Assembly: GCA_020854035.1 (NCBI GenBank)
Contig: JADZGE010000097.1
Coordinates: 41,762 to 105,761 of the forward strand
Source of the DNA: Burkholderiales bacterium
GTDB lineage: Bacteria > Pseudomonadota > Gammaproteobacteria > Burkholderiales > SG8-41
Direction: 5' to 3'
Length of the DNA: 64,000 nt
The notes under the pieces are model-generated. The model was not told the DNA's origin. It did not search any database and saw nothing but the letters and a program-made list of their open reading frames with translations. A program made the position numbers and the translations under genes. Positions 22,567 to 31,068 of this stretch are shown piece by piece. The first letter of the stretch is position 1, and the number at the start of each line of letters is the position of its first letter.

Positions 22567-23961
22567 ATGGACAAGGTAGTCGCGTCACCCGAGGCCGCGG
22601 TCGCCGATATCGACGACGGCTCCACCATCGCCATCGCCGGCTTCGGGGTCGCTCATCGCTTCGCGAACAGCCTCATCCTCGCGCTTCGCGAGAAGGGCAC
22701 GAAGAACCTGACCGTCGTGTGCAATTCGCTCGGTGATCCCGGCGCGATCCGCGGCCAGATCCTCGCCGAGAACAGGCAGGTGAAGAAGCTCGTCGCCGCC
22801 TTCTCCGTGCGCCCCGGCACGCCCACGGCGAGCGAGACGCAGATCGGGGCGGGCGAGATGGAAGTCGAACTCGTGCCGCAGGGCATCCTCGTCGAGCGCT
22901 GCCGGGCGGGCGGCGCGGGCATACCGGCGTTCTACTCGCCGACGAGCGTCGGCACCGATCTCGTCGCGGGGAAGGAACTGCGCGAGTTCGACGGCCGGAC
23001 CTACGTGCTCGAGAAGGCGATCCACGTCGATTACGCGCTGCTGCGCGGCTACCGGGCCGACCGGCTCGGCAACACGCAGTTCCGCGGCGGCAGCCAGAAT
23101 TTCAATCCGAGCTTCGCGAAGGCCTCGCGCGTGGCGATCGTGGAAGTGGACGAGATCGTCGAGCCGGGCGTGATCCCCCCCGATCTCGTCGACCTGCCGG
23201 GCATTTTCGTCAAGCGCGTGGTGAAGACGACGCAGGTCATGGACGGCAAGGCGTGGCGCCGCCCGGAGCGCCGGCCCTCCGACAAGCCGCGCCTCTACAA
23301 CGGCAAGCCCGCGCTGACGCGCCAGGGCATCGCGAAGAACGCGGCGAAGCTCGTCAAGGAAGGCACCTACGTCAACCTCGGCGTGGGCATCCCCACGATG
23401 GTGTCGAACTACCTCGAGGGGCGCGACGTGATCCTGCACGCGGAGAACGGCGTGCTCGGCTACGGGCGGATGGTGTCGGAGGAGCACGAGATCGATCCCG
23501 ACATCTACAACGCCGCCGGCCAGTTCGTCGCGTTGACGCCCGGCGCGTCCTTCTTCGACAGCATCGCCTCGTTCGAGATGGCGCGCGGTGGCTGGATCCA
23601 GGCCGTGATACTGGGCGCCTACGAGGTCGACGAGAGCGCGAGCGTCGCCAACTGGAGCACGGCCGACGCGAAGCGCGGCGGCATCGGCGGCGCGATGGAT
23701 CTCCTCTCGGGCAAGGGCGATCTCATCATCGTGATGGAGCATACCGACAGCAAGGGCCGGCCGAAGCTCCGGAAGAAGTGCACCTACCCGCTGACGGGCC
23801 GGGGCTGCGTCACCCGGGTCGTCACGGACCTCGCGCTCATGCGCTGGGACGGCGGGCGCTTCATCCTCGACGAGGTCGCGCCGGGATTCACGCCGCAGGA
23901 GGTGATCGCGCTGACCGAGATGGAGCTCACGCCGGCGGCAAAGGTCGGCGTCATGGAATAG
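22567..23961 (+). CDS. Fused alpha-beta 3-oxoacid/acyl CoA-transferase
   Basis: 464 residues. Joins the A subunit (residues ~1-225; DDGSTIAIAGFGVAHRFANSL, VPQGILVERCRAGGAGIPAFY) and the B subunit (from about 245; GTYVNLGVGIPTMVSNYL, HAENGVLGYGRM, FFDSIASFEMARGGWI) of a family I CoA transferase. The nucleophilic glutamate is in the ENGVLGYG motif. Transfers CoA between an acyl-CoA and an acid such as acetoacetate. Most bacterial homologues (ScoAB, AtoDA) are two genes; the fused form resembles the mitochondrial SCOT layout. In-frame start 22567 with GGGGGAGGA upstream. Confidence 0.92.
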   Translation: MDKVVASPEAAVADIDDGSTIAIAGFGVAHRFANSLILALREKGTKNLTVVCNSLGDPGAIRGQILAENRQVKKLVAAFSVRPGTPTASETQIGAGEMEVELVPQGILVERCRAGGAGIPAFYSPTSVGTDLVAGKELREFDGRTYVLEKAIHVDYALLRGYRADRLGNTQFRGGSQNFNPSFAKASRVAIVEVDEIVEPGVIPPDLVDLPGIFVKRVVKTTQVMDGKAWRRPERRPSDKPRLYNGKPALTRQGIAKNAAKLVKEGTYVNLGVGIPTMVSNYLEGRDVILHAENGVLGYGRMVSEEHEIDPDIYNAAGQFVALTPGASFFDSIASFEMARGGWIQAVILGAYEVDESASVANWSTADAKRGGIGGAMDLLSGKGDLIIVMEHTDSKGRPKLRKKCTYPLTGRGCVTRVVTDLALMRWDGGRFILDEVAPGFTPQEVIALTEMELTPAAKVGVME

Positions 23962-23972
23962 CCGGCCGGCCA

Positions 23973-23998
23973 CCGGGGCGATCCGGCTCCGGCCCCGG
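23973..23998. terminator. Hairpin between convergent genes
   Basis: CCGGGGC, 12-base loop, GCCCCGG, in the 47-base gap between the CoA transferase and the aldolase, which converge here. No clear U-tract on either strand, so it is only a possible bidirectional terminator. Confidence 0.35.
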
Positions 23999-24008
23999 GG
24001 TCCTTCTA

Positions 24009-24803
24009 CTACTCGCCGAGCGCCCTGCGCAATTCCGCCGTGACGCGGGTGCCCTCCGCCATGATGAACGCGATCTCGCTGTTGGTGGTGATGAAGCGCG
24101 CGCCCTTGCGGATGTATTCCTTCTGGCGCGGGATATCGCGGTCCCCGCCCATGCCGGGGATCTTCCCGCTGGCGGCCGTGACGGTGATGACGCAGTCGAT
24201 CACCTTCGCCGCTTCCGGGTCGCCGAACGCGCCGGGCTTCCCCATCGACGCAAGGAGATCGTTCGCGCCGATATGGATGACGTCCACGCCGTCCACTTTC
24301 GCGATCTCCTCGATGTTCTTCACCCCCTCCGGCGTTTCGATCATGCAGACGACCAGCGTCGCATCGTTCAGCGCGGGCACCGTTTCGCTCACCGCGACGG
24401 GACGAAAATCGAACATCGGGTAGCCGCCCGCGGCGGAACGCCTGCCGATCGGCGGAAACTTCGCGCGGGCCACCGCCCGGCGCGCCTCGCCGGCGGTATT
24501 GACATCCGGGAAGACGATGCCCATCACGCCGTTGTCGAGCAGCACCTGCACGTCCTGATCGTCGACGCTGCGCACCCGCACGATGGGCGTGACCCCGCAC
24601 CCGAGCGCCGCCTGCGCGATGTGCGCGATCGTCTCCAGCGTGAAGATCGAGTGCTGGCCGTCGATGAAGATGAAATCGTGGCCGGTCGATTTCGCGATGC
24701 GCGCGATATCGCCCGAGCGCGCGAGGCGCACGTTCATCCCGAGCGCGACCTTGCCCGCCTTCATCATCTCCTTCAACGGATTCGAGAGCGTTGCCGTGGC
24801 CAT
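24009..24803 (-). CDS. HpcH/HpaI-family aldolase
   Basis: 264 residues. TIM-barrel class II aldolase. Metal ligands are expected in CMIETPEGVKNIEEI (Glu) and HIGANDL (Asp); the usual DxEH loop reads FIDGQHSIF. The family cleaves 4-hydroxy-2-oxo acids to pyruvate plus an aldehyde, or acts on citryl-like substrates. Neighbouring organic-acid genes fit a catabolic role. The ATG at 24803 gives the family N-terminus (LKEMMKAGKVALG); the longer frame to 24845 runs into a palindromic repeat and is rejected. Confidence 0.88.
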   Translation of the reverse strand: MATATLSNPLKEMMKAGKVALGMNVRLARSGDIARIAKSTGHDFIFIDGQHSIFTLETIAHIAQAALGCGVTPIVRVRSVDDQDVQVLLDNGVMGIVFPDVNTAGEARRAVARAKFPPIGRRSAAGGYPMFDFRPVAVSETVPALNDATLVVCMIETPEGVKNIEEIAKVDGVDVIHIGANDLLASMGKPGAFGDPEAAKVIDCVITVTAASGKIPGMGGDRDIPRQKEYIRKGARFITTNSEIAFIMAEGTRVTAELRRALGE

Positions 24804-24819
24804 ATTCTCCTCCCTCATC

Positions 24820-24892
24820 GAATCGGGGACGGACCACGGTTTCAACCATCCGGCGGCGTTCGCTGCCGGAAACCGTGGTCCGTCCCCGATTC
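24820..24892. repeat. REP/BIME-like long hairpin
   Basis: A perfect 23-base inverted repeat: left arm 24820-24842 beginning GAATCGGGGACGGACCACGG, right arm 24870-24892 its exact reverse complement, with a 27-base loop that itself contains an imperfect CCGGCGG/CTGCCGG stem. It resembles repetitive extragenic palindromes mobilised by REP-associated (TnpA-REP) transposases, which often carry GTGGTCCGTCCCC-type cores. It lies upstream of the aldolase and could also affect its mRNA. Confidence 0.75.
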
Positions 24893-24998
24893 TACGTTGG
24901 TATCATTCTTCTTCGGGGCGGGGATGGGCAGCACGCTGGGGCAACGGCGCGGTTGCTGTCACGGGCCGCCGCGAGGCACCGCCCGCGGGGAGGACGAG

Positions 24999-25517
24999 AT
25001 GAATCGAACCCGTAGTACGATCGCCGCCTTCATGCTGATCCTCGCGGCGGCCGCGCCCGCGGCGCGCGCGCAGGAGGCGGCCGCGGGCCGAGTCCGGATC
25101 GAGAACGTCGAGGTGCGCCTGTCCCCCGTCGGGCCGGTGGTGCTCCTCAAGGCAGGCAGCCGCGCGATTCCCGTTTTCGTGGACGCCGTGGTCGCCGAGT
25201 CGATACAGGCCGCGCTGACCGGCAAGCGCACGCCGCGACCGTTGACGCACGAGTTGATGCGCTCGGTGCTCGACGCGTTCGACGGGAAGGTCACCCAGGC
25301 GGTCGTGACGCTGAAGGGCCAGACCTTTCACGCGGCTTTGACGGTCATGGTGCGGAAGGAATCGCGGGTGTTCGACAGCCGCTCCTCGGACGCGATCGCG
25401 CTCGCGGTCCACTTCAACGCGCCCATCCTCGTCGCACAGGACCTGCTGGATGCGCAGGGCGTCGATCTCGACAGGCCCGAATCGAAGCCGGCGCCGAAGC
25501 GGGAGACCCGGACGTGA
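24999..25517 (+). CDS. Exported bifunctional nuclease (BFN/DUF151) domain protein
   Basis: 172 residues with a signal peptide (cleavage near ARAQ, residue ~26) and a single BFN domain: VFVDAVVAESIQAALTGK, RPLTHELMRSVLD, FHAALTV and the family hallmark FDSRSSDAIALAVHFNAPILVA. Plant BFN proteins have RNase and DNase activity; bacterial members are mostly uncharacterised. The start at 24999 follows GAGGACG. The stop overlaps a possible GTG start of the next gene by four bases. Confidence 0.85.
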   Translation: MNRTRSTIAAFMLILAAAAPAARAQEAAAGRVRIENVEVRLSPVGPVVLLKAGSRAIPVFVDAVVAESIQAALTGKRTPRPLTHELMRSVLDAFDGKVTQAVVTLKGQTFHAALTVMVRKESRVFDSRSSDAIALAVHFNAPILVAQDLLDAQGVDLDRPESKPAPKRETRT

Positions 25518-26659
25518 CGAACGTGACCCATGCCGGAGGCTGTGATGGAAAGCGCATGAGCCGCCGATGGACACCGGTGAACGCCGACAGGGCGGGCTGC
25601 GCCACCGTCTTGACGGGCCGCCCGAGCGAGGAGGGTCCGACGGGATGGGCCTTGCAGCAATCTTTATCGGCGCCCATCGGCGTTCCTCGGCGGCTGGCGG
25701 AACTTGCTCTTGCTGCTCTTGTGGCGCTCGCCGCGGCGATCGGGAGCGCGCAAGCCGCCGAGTGGCAGCCGTCGCGGCCGGTGCGCATGATCATCCCGAG
25801 CGGAGCGGGGGGCATCACCGACATCCTCGGACGCGTGCTGGCGCAGCGGCTCACCGAGAGCCTCGGCCAGCAGGTGGTGGTGGACAACCGTCCGGGCGCG
25901 AGCGGCATCGTCGGTTCGGCCATCGTCGCCAGGGCCGCGCCGGACGGGCAGACGCTCCTCATGGTCTTCCCGTCCCACCCCGTCAACCCGAGCGTGTTCC
26001 CGGACATGCCGTTCGATACGGTCAGCGCGTTCGCCCCGGTCACGATGGTGAGCGCGGTCTCCCCCGTGCTGATCGTGGCGAGCCCGTTTCCCGCGCGCTC
26101 GGTGGCGGAGCTGATCGGCATCGGCAAGGCGAGGCCGGGTTATCTCAACCACGGCTCGGTCGGCAACACCAGCATGGGGCACCTCGGCGCGGAGCTCTTT
26201 CGCAGGATGGCGGGAATCGACATCACCTTCGTCATCTACAAGGGCGCGCCCCAGATTCTCACCGGGCTCCTTGGCGGCGAGATCCACTTCTATCTCATCG
26301 GTTCGGCCGGCACCGTGGTCCCGCAGGTCAGGGCCGGGCGCGTGCGGGCGCTCGGCGTGGGCGCAAGAGAGCGGCTGCCCGTGCTCCCGGACGTGCCTTC
26401 CATATCGGAAACGCTTCCCGGCTACGAAGCGAGGGGCTGGAACGGCATCCTCGCGCCGGCGGGAACGAACAAGGCGATCGTCGCCCGCCTGCACGCGGAG
26501 ATCGTCAAGGTGGTGCGCTCCCCGGAGTTCACGAAACTGCTCACGTCCGAGGGCGCGACGCCGGTCGCGAACACGCCGTCGGAGTTCGATGTGAACATCC
26601 GCGAGGACGTGAAGAAGTGGGCAAGGGTAATCAAGGAGGCCGGCTTCGGCAGGCAGTGA
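25514..26659 (+). CDS. Second Bug-family tripartite tricarboxylate receptor (start uncertain)
   Basis: Up to 381 residues if the GTG at 25514 is used; the recognisable protein begins with the signal-peptide core LAELALAALVALAAAIGSAQA. The mature part is canonical: WQPSRPVRMIIPSGAGGITDI, VVVDNRPGASGIVGSA and GWNGILAPAGTNKAIVA. The first ~50 codons are not family-like and overlie a dispersed repeat (25563-25692), so the native start may have been displaced; TTG 25652 is an alternative. No transporter membrane genes are adjacent. Confidence 0.85.
   Translation: MTNVTHAGGCDGKRMSRRWTPVNADRAGCATVLTGRPSEEGPTGWALQQSLSAPIGVPRRLAELALAALVALAAAIGSAQAAEWQPSRPVRMIIPSGAGGITDILGRVLAQRLTESLGQQVVVDNRPGASGIVGSAIVARAAPDGQTLLMVFPSHPVNPSVFPDMPFDTVSAFAPVTMVSAVSPVLIVASPFPARSVAELIGIGKARPGYLNHGSVGNTSMGHLGAELFRRMAGIDITFVIYKGAPQILTGLLGGEIHFYLIGSAGTVVPQVRAGRVRALGVGARERLPVLPDVPSISETLPGYEARGWNGILAPAGTNKAIVARLHAEIVKVVRSPEFTKLLTSEGATPVANTPSEFDVNIREDVKKWARVIKEAGFGRQ
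25563..25692. repeat. Dispersed GGCGTTCATCGGCG-type repeat, two inverted copies
   Basis: An approximate copy in one orientation (CGATGGACACCGGTGAACGCCG at about 25565) and one in the other (ATCGGCGCCCATCGGCGTTC at about 25666) bracket ~80 bases. Related sequence occurs at about 9689-9709 and 30147-30171. Confidence 0.4.
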
Positions 26660-26708
26660 ATGCCCGCCGTCACCATTACTCGTCACCTTTTCTCGTCACC
26701 CGTAAGCC

Positions 26709-27503
26709 ATGCCCTTCCTCGACCTCCCCGACTTGAAGCTCTACTACGCCCTCGACGACCACACCGACGCTTGGACGCGGCCCGATCCGGTCGTCTTCGT
26801 CCACGGCTTCACCGAGTGCACGGAAGCGTGGCGGGCGTGGGTGCCGCATTTCTCCCGCCGCTACCGCGTGATCCGCTACGACCAGCGCGGCTTCGGGCAG
26901 TCGGGGCCGGTCGCGAAGGACTTTCCACTCACGACCGATGTCGTCGTCGGAGATCTCGCCGCGGTCATCCGGCGCCTCGCGGGAGGACGCGCGCACGTCA
27001 TCGGCGGCAAGAGCGGCGGCATTCCCGTCATGGTTCTCGCCGCGCGGCACCCCGAGCTCGTGAAGACGATCACCGTCGCCTGTTCTCCGGTCACCCCGCC
27101 GAAGGCGGCGGGATGGATCGAGGAAATGGAGCGCGACGGCATGCGTAGCTGGGCGCACCGCACGCAGCGCGAGCGCATGGGAAGCGCGATGCCCGATGCC
27201 GGCATCGCGTGGTGGTCGGACAGGATGGGCGCGACGGCGGTCTCCACCGCGCACGCGTATCTCCGCTGGGTAAGCGCGATCGACATCCGCGAGGACATCA
27301 AGCGGATCCGCTGCCCGACGCTCGTGATCGGCACCGACACCGCGCGGCGCGGGCGCGCGGAGTTCGAGGGCTGGCAGAAGACGATACCGGGCTCCGAGCT
27401 CGCGCTCATCCCCGTGGACGGCTACCACGCCGCGGGCACCGCGCCGGACGAGACGGCGCGGGTAACGCTGGAGTTCATCGCGCGGCGGTCGCCGGCCGGG
27501 TAA
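26709..27503 (+). CDS. Alpha/beta hydrolase
   Basis: 264 residues. Alpha/beta-hydrolase fold with the oxyanion segment VVFVHGFTECTEAW, RYDQRGFGQSG, nucleophile elbow GGKSGG (Ser) and a late histidine in VDGYHAAGTAPDE. The acid is probably the Asp in VIGTDTARRG. No signal peptide, so cytoplasmic. The substrate cannot be told; the neighbours suggest organic-acid or ester catabolism. Starts 49 bases after the Bug gene. Confidence 0.88.
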   Translation: MPFLDLPDLKLYYALDDHTDAWTRPDPVVFVHGFTECTEAWRAWVPHFSRRYRVIRYDQRGFGQSGPVAKDFPLTTDVVVGDLAAVIRRLAGGRAHVIGGKSGGIPVMVLAARHPELVKTITVACSPVTPPKAAGWIEEMERDGMRSWAHRTQRERMGSAMPDAGIAWWSDRMGATAVSTAHAYLRWVSAIDIREDIKRIRCPTLVIGTDTARRGRAEFEGWQKTIPGSELALIPVDGYHAAGTAPDETARVTLEFIARRSPAG

Positions 27504-27634
27504 CGGGTGAAACTCCCCCCACGGGGAGTGAGGCGGGGTTTCGAAGAACGTGCCTTCGCACGTTCGAGCCGCAGATCGCACTGCGCCTCGGAGCGCCGGG
27601 CCGGACGGGGTGGACGCGCAGCGGCCGGGGCGGG

Positions 27635-27868
27635 CTACGGCTTGATTGCCCGCGATTGCGTGATCGCTTCCTGGATCTCCCTGCCCTTCGCCTCGATCAC
27701 GATCCCGCAGCGCCCGCCGGGCTTGAGACTGTCGATCACGTGCTGTAGGAAGAGGACCTGCGTCGCGCCGGTCTTGTACGGGAACCGCGTCTGCGCGTCC
27801 TTGCCCTCCTTGCCGCCGAAGGGGGGATTTGTCAGGACTACGTCGTAGAGCGCCGGCGCGTCCTGGCA
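27635..27868 (-). pseudogene. hsdM (type I DNA methyltransferase) fragment
   Basis: About 55 codons encode YDVVLTNPPFGGKEGKDAQT, the N-6 methylase motif IV (NPPF), then TQVLFLQHVIDSLKPGGRCGIVI, typical of HsdM. Sequence before the Tyr (about 27847) and after GIVI is unrelated, so this is an internal piece of a subunit normally about 500 residues long. Same strand as fic and the hsdR remnants upstream. Confidence 0.72.
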
Positions 27869-28016
27869 TCGGGCGCGGCCCAATCGCACCACCGGTACGA
27901 GGCGGGAAAGGAGGGCGCGAACTCGGCGCCCTGATGCAGGGGAATATGAGCGGAGTATCCACTCATCTTGTCGGAAACTCGTCCATCCGGTCACAGGCCG
28001 GCTCAGTATCGCAGAC

Positions 28017-29183
28017 TCATCCGGCGGGCTCCAGTTCGGCCGCCAGTTCCTCGACGTAGCGACGGTAGCTGAACACCCGCCCGCGCTGCCGGTTCGTCAG
28101 TTCATGAACGATGCCGATGCGTTCGAGATGGACCAGCGACTTGTTGACCGTGGCCGGCGTAAGCCCGGTAGCCTTGACGAGTGTCGCCGAAGTGGACAAG
28201 GGCTGGCGCTGCAACGCCCCGTGCACTTCGAGCGCCGATCCGGCCGCACGGCCGAGTCGGGCGATGCGATTCCTGTCGCCGTCCACGAGCCGAAGCAGGG
28301 TGTTCGCGGTCGCCACGGCCTGAGTCGCGCTCGTCTCGATGCCTTCGGCAAAGTAGTCGAGCCACCGCTCCCAGTCTCCGTGCAGGCGAACTTCATTCAG
28401 CAGCTCGTAGTAGAGCGTACGATGCGTCTTGAAGAACAGACTCGGGTACAGCATCGGCTCACGCAGCACGCCATCGGCCACGAGTTGCAGGACGATCAGC
28501 AACCGCCCTATGCGCCCGTTGCCGTCGAGGAAGGGGTGGATCGTCTCGAACTGGACGTGGGCGAGCGCCGCCTTGACGAGCGGCGGGATAGGTTCCGGTT
28601 CGTCATTGAGGAAGCGCTCGAGATGCCGCAGGCAATCCAGCACCGCCTCGGACGGCGGCGGCACGAAAACCGCGTTGCCGGGCCGCGTCCCGCCGATCCA
28701 GACCTGCGAGCGGCGCACTTCTCCCGGCGCCTTCCCGCGACCGCGAGGATGATCGAGCAGCGCCTTGTGCATCTCGCACAGGAGCCGCGTGCACAACGGC
28801 AGCCCGCCTCGCAGATTCTTGAGGCCCACCTCGAGGGCCGCGACGCAGCGGCTCACCTCGCGTGCATCGTCCACGGGCACCCCCGGTTGCTCGTCGATCT
28901 CGTAGAGCAGCAAGTCGGCGAGCGAGGACTGCGTGCCCTCGATCTGCGAGGACAAGACGGCCTCTTTGCGCACAAAGCTGTAGAGCAGCAGCGCGGCATT
29001 CGGAAGCAGCCCCGTCACGGCGTCGAGGCGGCCGAGCGCCACCAGCGCGGCATCGAAGCGCCGCCGTAACGCCGCGCTCCATTCCACCCCCGGATCCGGG
29101 GGCAGCGGAGCCGGCACGAACGCCCGGAATGGCTCGTCCCCCGTCGTGACGGCGACGTAGTGGCCGGGCTCGGCCCTGTGCAT
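28017..29183 (-). CDS. Fic-family protein (class II, N-terminal inhibitory motif)
   Basis: 388 residues, apparently intact. The Fic motif is HPFLDGNGRIGR (residues 216-227; catalytic His216), with the flap region RRSQVWIGG (about 158-165). The N-terminal SSQIEGT fits the [S/T]xxxE[G/N] inhibitory helix (Ser78, Glu82), which places it in class II. The C-terminal ~80 residues form a winged-helix-like domain (SATLVKATGLTPATVNKSLVHLE). Fic enzymes transfer AMP to target proteins. Located between hsdM and hsdR remnants, a frequent position for Fic genes. Own promoter predicted at 29196-29248. Confidence 0.93.
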   Translation of the reverse strand: MHRAEPGHYVAVTTGDEPFRAFVPAPLPPDPGVEWSAALRRRFDAALVALGRLDAVTGLLPNAALLLYSFVRKEAVLSSQIEGTQSSLADLLLYEIDEQPGVPVDDAREVSRCVAALEVGLKNLRGGLPLCTRLLCEMHKALLDHPRGRGKAPGEVRRSQVWIGGTRPGNAVFVPPPSEAVLDCLRHLERFLNDEPEPIPPLVKAALAHVQFETIHPFLDGNGRIGRLLIVLQLVADGVLREPMLYPSLFFKTHRTLYYELLNEVRLHGDWERWLDYFAEGIETSATQAVATANTLLRLVDGDRNRIARLGRAAGSALEVHGALQRQPLSTSATLVKATGLTPATVNKSLVHLERIGIVHELTNRQRGRVFSYRRYVEELAAELEPAG

Positions 29184-29195
29184 GGCTGGGGGCGA

Positions 29196-29248
29196 AACCT
29201 GAAATAGGGATGGGCTTTATTTTAGGTTATCGGCTCAACGTAAATCAA
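29196..29248 (-). promoter_or_regulatory. fic promoter with overlapping inverted-repeat operator candidate
   Basis: On the minus strand TTGATT (29248-29243), 18-base spacer, TAAAAT (29224-29219). The -10 lies in one arm of an 11-base inverted repeat, AACCTGAAATA (29196-29206) and TATTTTAGGTT (29218-29228), with 10 of 11 positions paired. Fic starts at 29183. A regulator binding this repeat would cover the -10 and the transcript start. Confidence 0.5.
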
Positions 29249-29389
29249 TGGGGCAACTGCCTTCAGCCTGGGAGGCGGCTACACGAGAACCGGCCTGCAA
29301 AGGCGAGATTCGCCGTCTTGTACCAGCGGGCGCTGTCGCCCGCGAGAATAAGCAGGGGCTGGCATTTTCAGAGTCGCCGCCGGACATCG

Positions 29390-29848
29390 TCAGACCGGCG
29401 GGACCTGCGTGCTCTCCGCTATTACGGATCGGAACACGTTGTTCATCTGATCGCGAAGGTTGCTGCCGCCTGCCAGTCTGTCTGGTCGACCCTGCCCCGA
29501 ATACGCCACCGCGTGGCGCTCCAGCTCCGTTTCGAGGAACTCGCCGATCTCCGGAATTGGATCCCCAAGGCCCAGTTCCGACGTGCGCGCCTTCAGTTCG
29601 AGCAGATTGGAAATCGCCGGTCGAATCCGCGCGGGCGCCACGAGTTGAACGAGTGTCTGGAACCGAACCGGCGGAATCCCGAGCCCCTGCTCGATGTGCC
29701 TTATCGCCAGCAGCGCCGCAAACATCCTATCCTTCGTCTCCCGCACCACGTCCGCCGGATTTCCCGCCTGCCTGAGCGCGCTGATCCCGCCCGCCTTCGC
29801 GACCTCAGGAACCTCGAACACTTTCGGATTCTCCAGTCCGTCCGTGCC
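29390..29848 (-). pseudogene. Restriction-locus remnant, probably the hsdR 3' part plus unassigned sequence
   Basis: An open frame without an ATG start encodes GLENPKVFEVPEVAKAGG and GNPADVVRETKDRMFAA, which I tentatively read as the C-terminal end of an HsdR-type protein. It continues into LPVRFQTLVQLVAP-like sequence (here PPVRFQTLV) and NLLELKARTSELGLG that I cannot place with certainty. It is out of frame with the N-terminal hsdR piece just upstream. The assignment of this segment is weak; its broken state is clear. Confidence 0.4.
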
Positions 29849-30014
29849 CGCGCGCGCGACGCCGTGCTCGCCCCTCCTCGATCTCGATCGCCCCCGCCGT
29901 CTCCTCGCGGCGGATGAGATCCTCCGTCCACCCGCGCGCGTGGATGGCCGGGTCGATCAGCTTGGCCCGTGTATCGGACTCGTTGTATGACAACTGAACC
30001 CCCTCTGGCTCCAT
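29805..30014 (-). pseudogene. hsdR (type I restriction subunit R) N-terminal fragment
   Basis: From ATG 30014: LSYNESDTRAKLIDPAIHAR then GWTEDLIRREETAGAIEI, the conserved start of EcoEI-type HsdR proteins. The frame ends after about 70 codons; the helicase and nuclease domains of the ~800-1000-residue subunit are absent. With the hsdM piece at 27635-27868 it marks a collapsed type I system. Confidence 0.68.
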
Positions 30015-30143
30015 TGTCAAGCATACCGCGCGGCAAGTCGATTCGCTCCGCGCCGGCCATGCAGATAGGTCTTCCGAGCGGAAGGGAAAGCATTGGTCGT
30101 GTCCGCGTGTTTCCGTATGACTCCGTGGCTGATGGGCCATTGA

Positions 30144-31067
30144 CTACATCGGCGTCCATCGGCGTTTACGGTTGTTGACGTGCGCGGCGTCGCCCGCGAG
30201 GAGCACCCGTCCCCTGCGGAAGGTCTGCGCGACGCGCTGGTGCACGCGATACAGGTTGCGGTGCGCGACTTCGTAGGGCGTGCGCTTCGGGAAGAATCGC
30301 TGCAGCCGCGCCTCGACCCCCGCGTCGCCGAGCGCCTCCTCCTCGCGCTCTTCGGAGCGGGTGGGAAAGACGACCCGCCCCTGTCCGCGGCCGTCATCGC
30401 CCTCGAGTTTGAAGAGGTTGGCCCACTCCGCCGGGTCGGAGAAGTAGTTCCGGTAACAGTAGCCGCGCTCGGCCTCGAAATCGAACGGCGTGGTGAGCAC
30501 CACGAAGCGCGCGGGGAAGGTGTAGCCCGGGAACTCGATGCCGAGGCACTTCCGCACGGTGCTGCGCCCGCCGTCCGCGCCCACGAGAAACGCGGCGCGC
30601 ACGCTCTCCCGCCCGCGCGCGGTCTCTACCGTCACCTCGACGCCGCCCGGGCGCTCCTCGACTTCGGCAACCCGGGCGGAGCAGCGGATCTCGGCTCCGG
30701 GCATCAGGGCGAGCCGCTCGATCGCGAGCCGGGCGAGCTTGTGCTGCTCGCATTGCACGACGAAGGGAAAGGGGGTGTCGCCCCGCAGCCGCTCGTGGTC
30801 GAACTCCGCGATCAGCTCACCGCTCGGGCGGTCGCGGAACTGGAAGTGCCGCGCCGTCAATCCCCGCCGGATGACGTCGTCGGCGAGGCCCAGCCCTGCC
30901 AGCAGTTCCAGCGTCACCGGGTGGGTCGTCGCCGCGCGCGGCGCGTCGTTCACGCACGCCTCGGCCTCGAATACCGTCACCGCGTACCCGCGCCGGGCGA
31001 GCGCGAGCGCCGTCACCATGCCGACCGGACCGCCGCCGGCGATGAGGATGCGATCAGGCATCGCCAT
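30144..31067 (-). pseudogene. FAD-dependent aromatic monooxygenase, C-terminally truncated
   Basis: 307 codons. PheA/TfdB-type FAD monooxygenase: dinucleotide motif AGGGPVGMVTALALARRG near the N-terminus, FLVGADGGRSTVRK in the middle, and FRRGRVLLAGDAAHVNN at the end. In the family GDAAH is followed by PxGGxGMN and 100 or more further residues. Here the frame leaves homology immediately after VNN and stops nine codons later, inside a CATCGGCG-type repeat. The FAD-binding fold is therefore incomplete and activity is unlikely. Confidence 0.82.
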
Positions 31068-31068
31068 T

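Noticed and set aside
28104..29069. Open frame antisense to fic
   Set aside because: No recognisable domain; it mirrors the Fic coding region.
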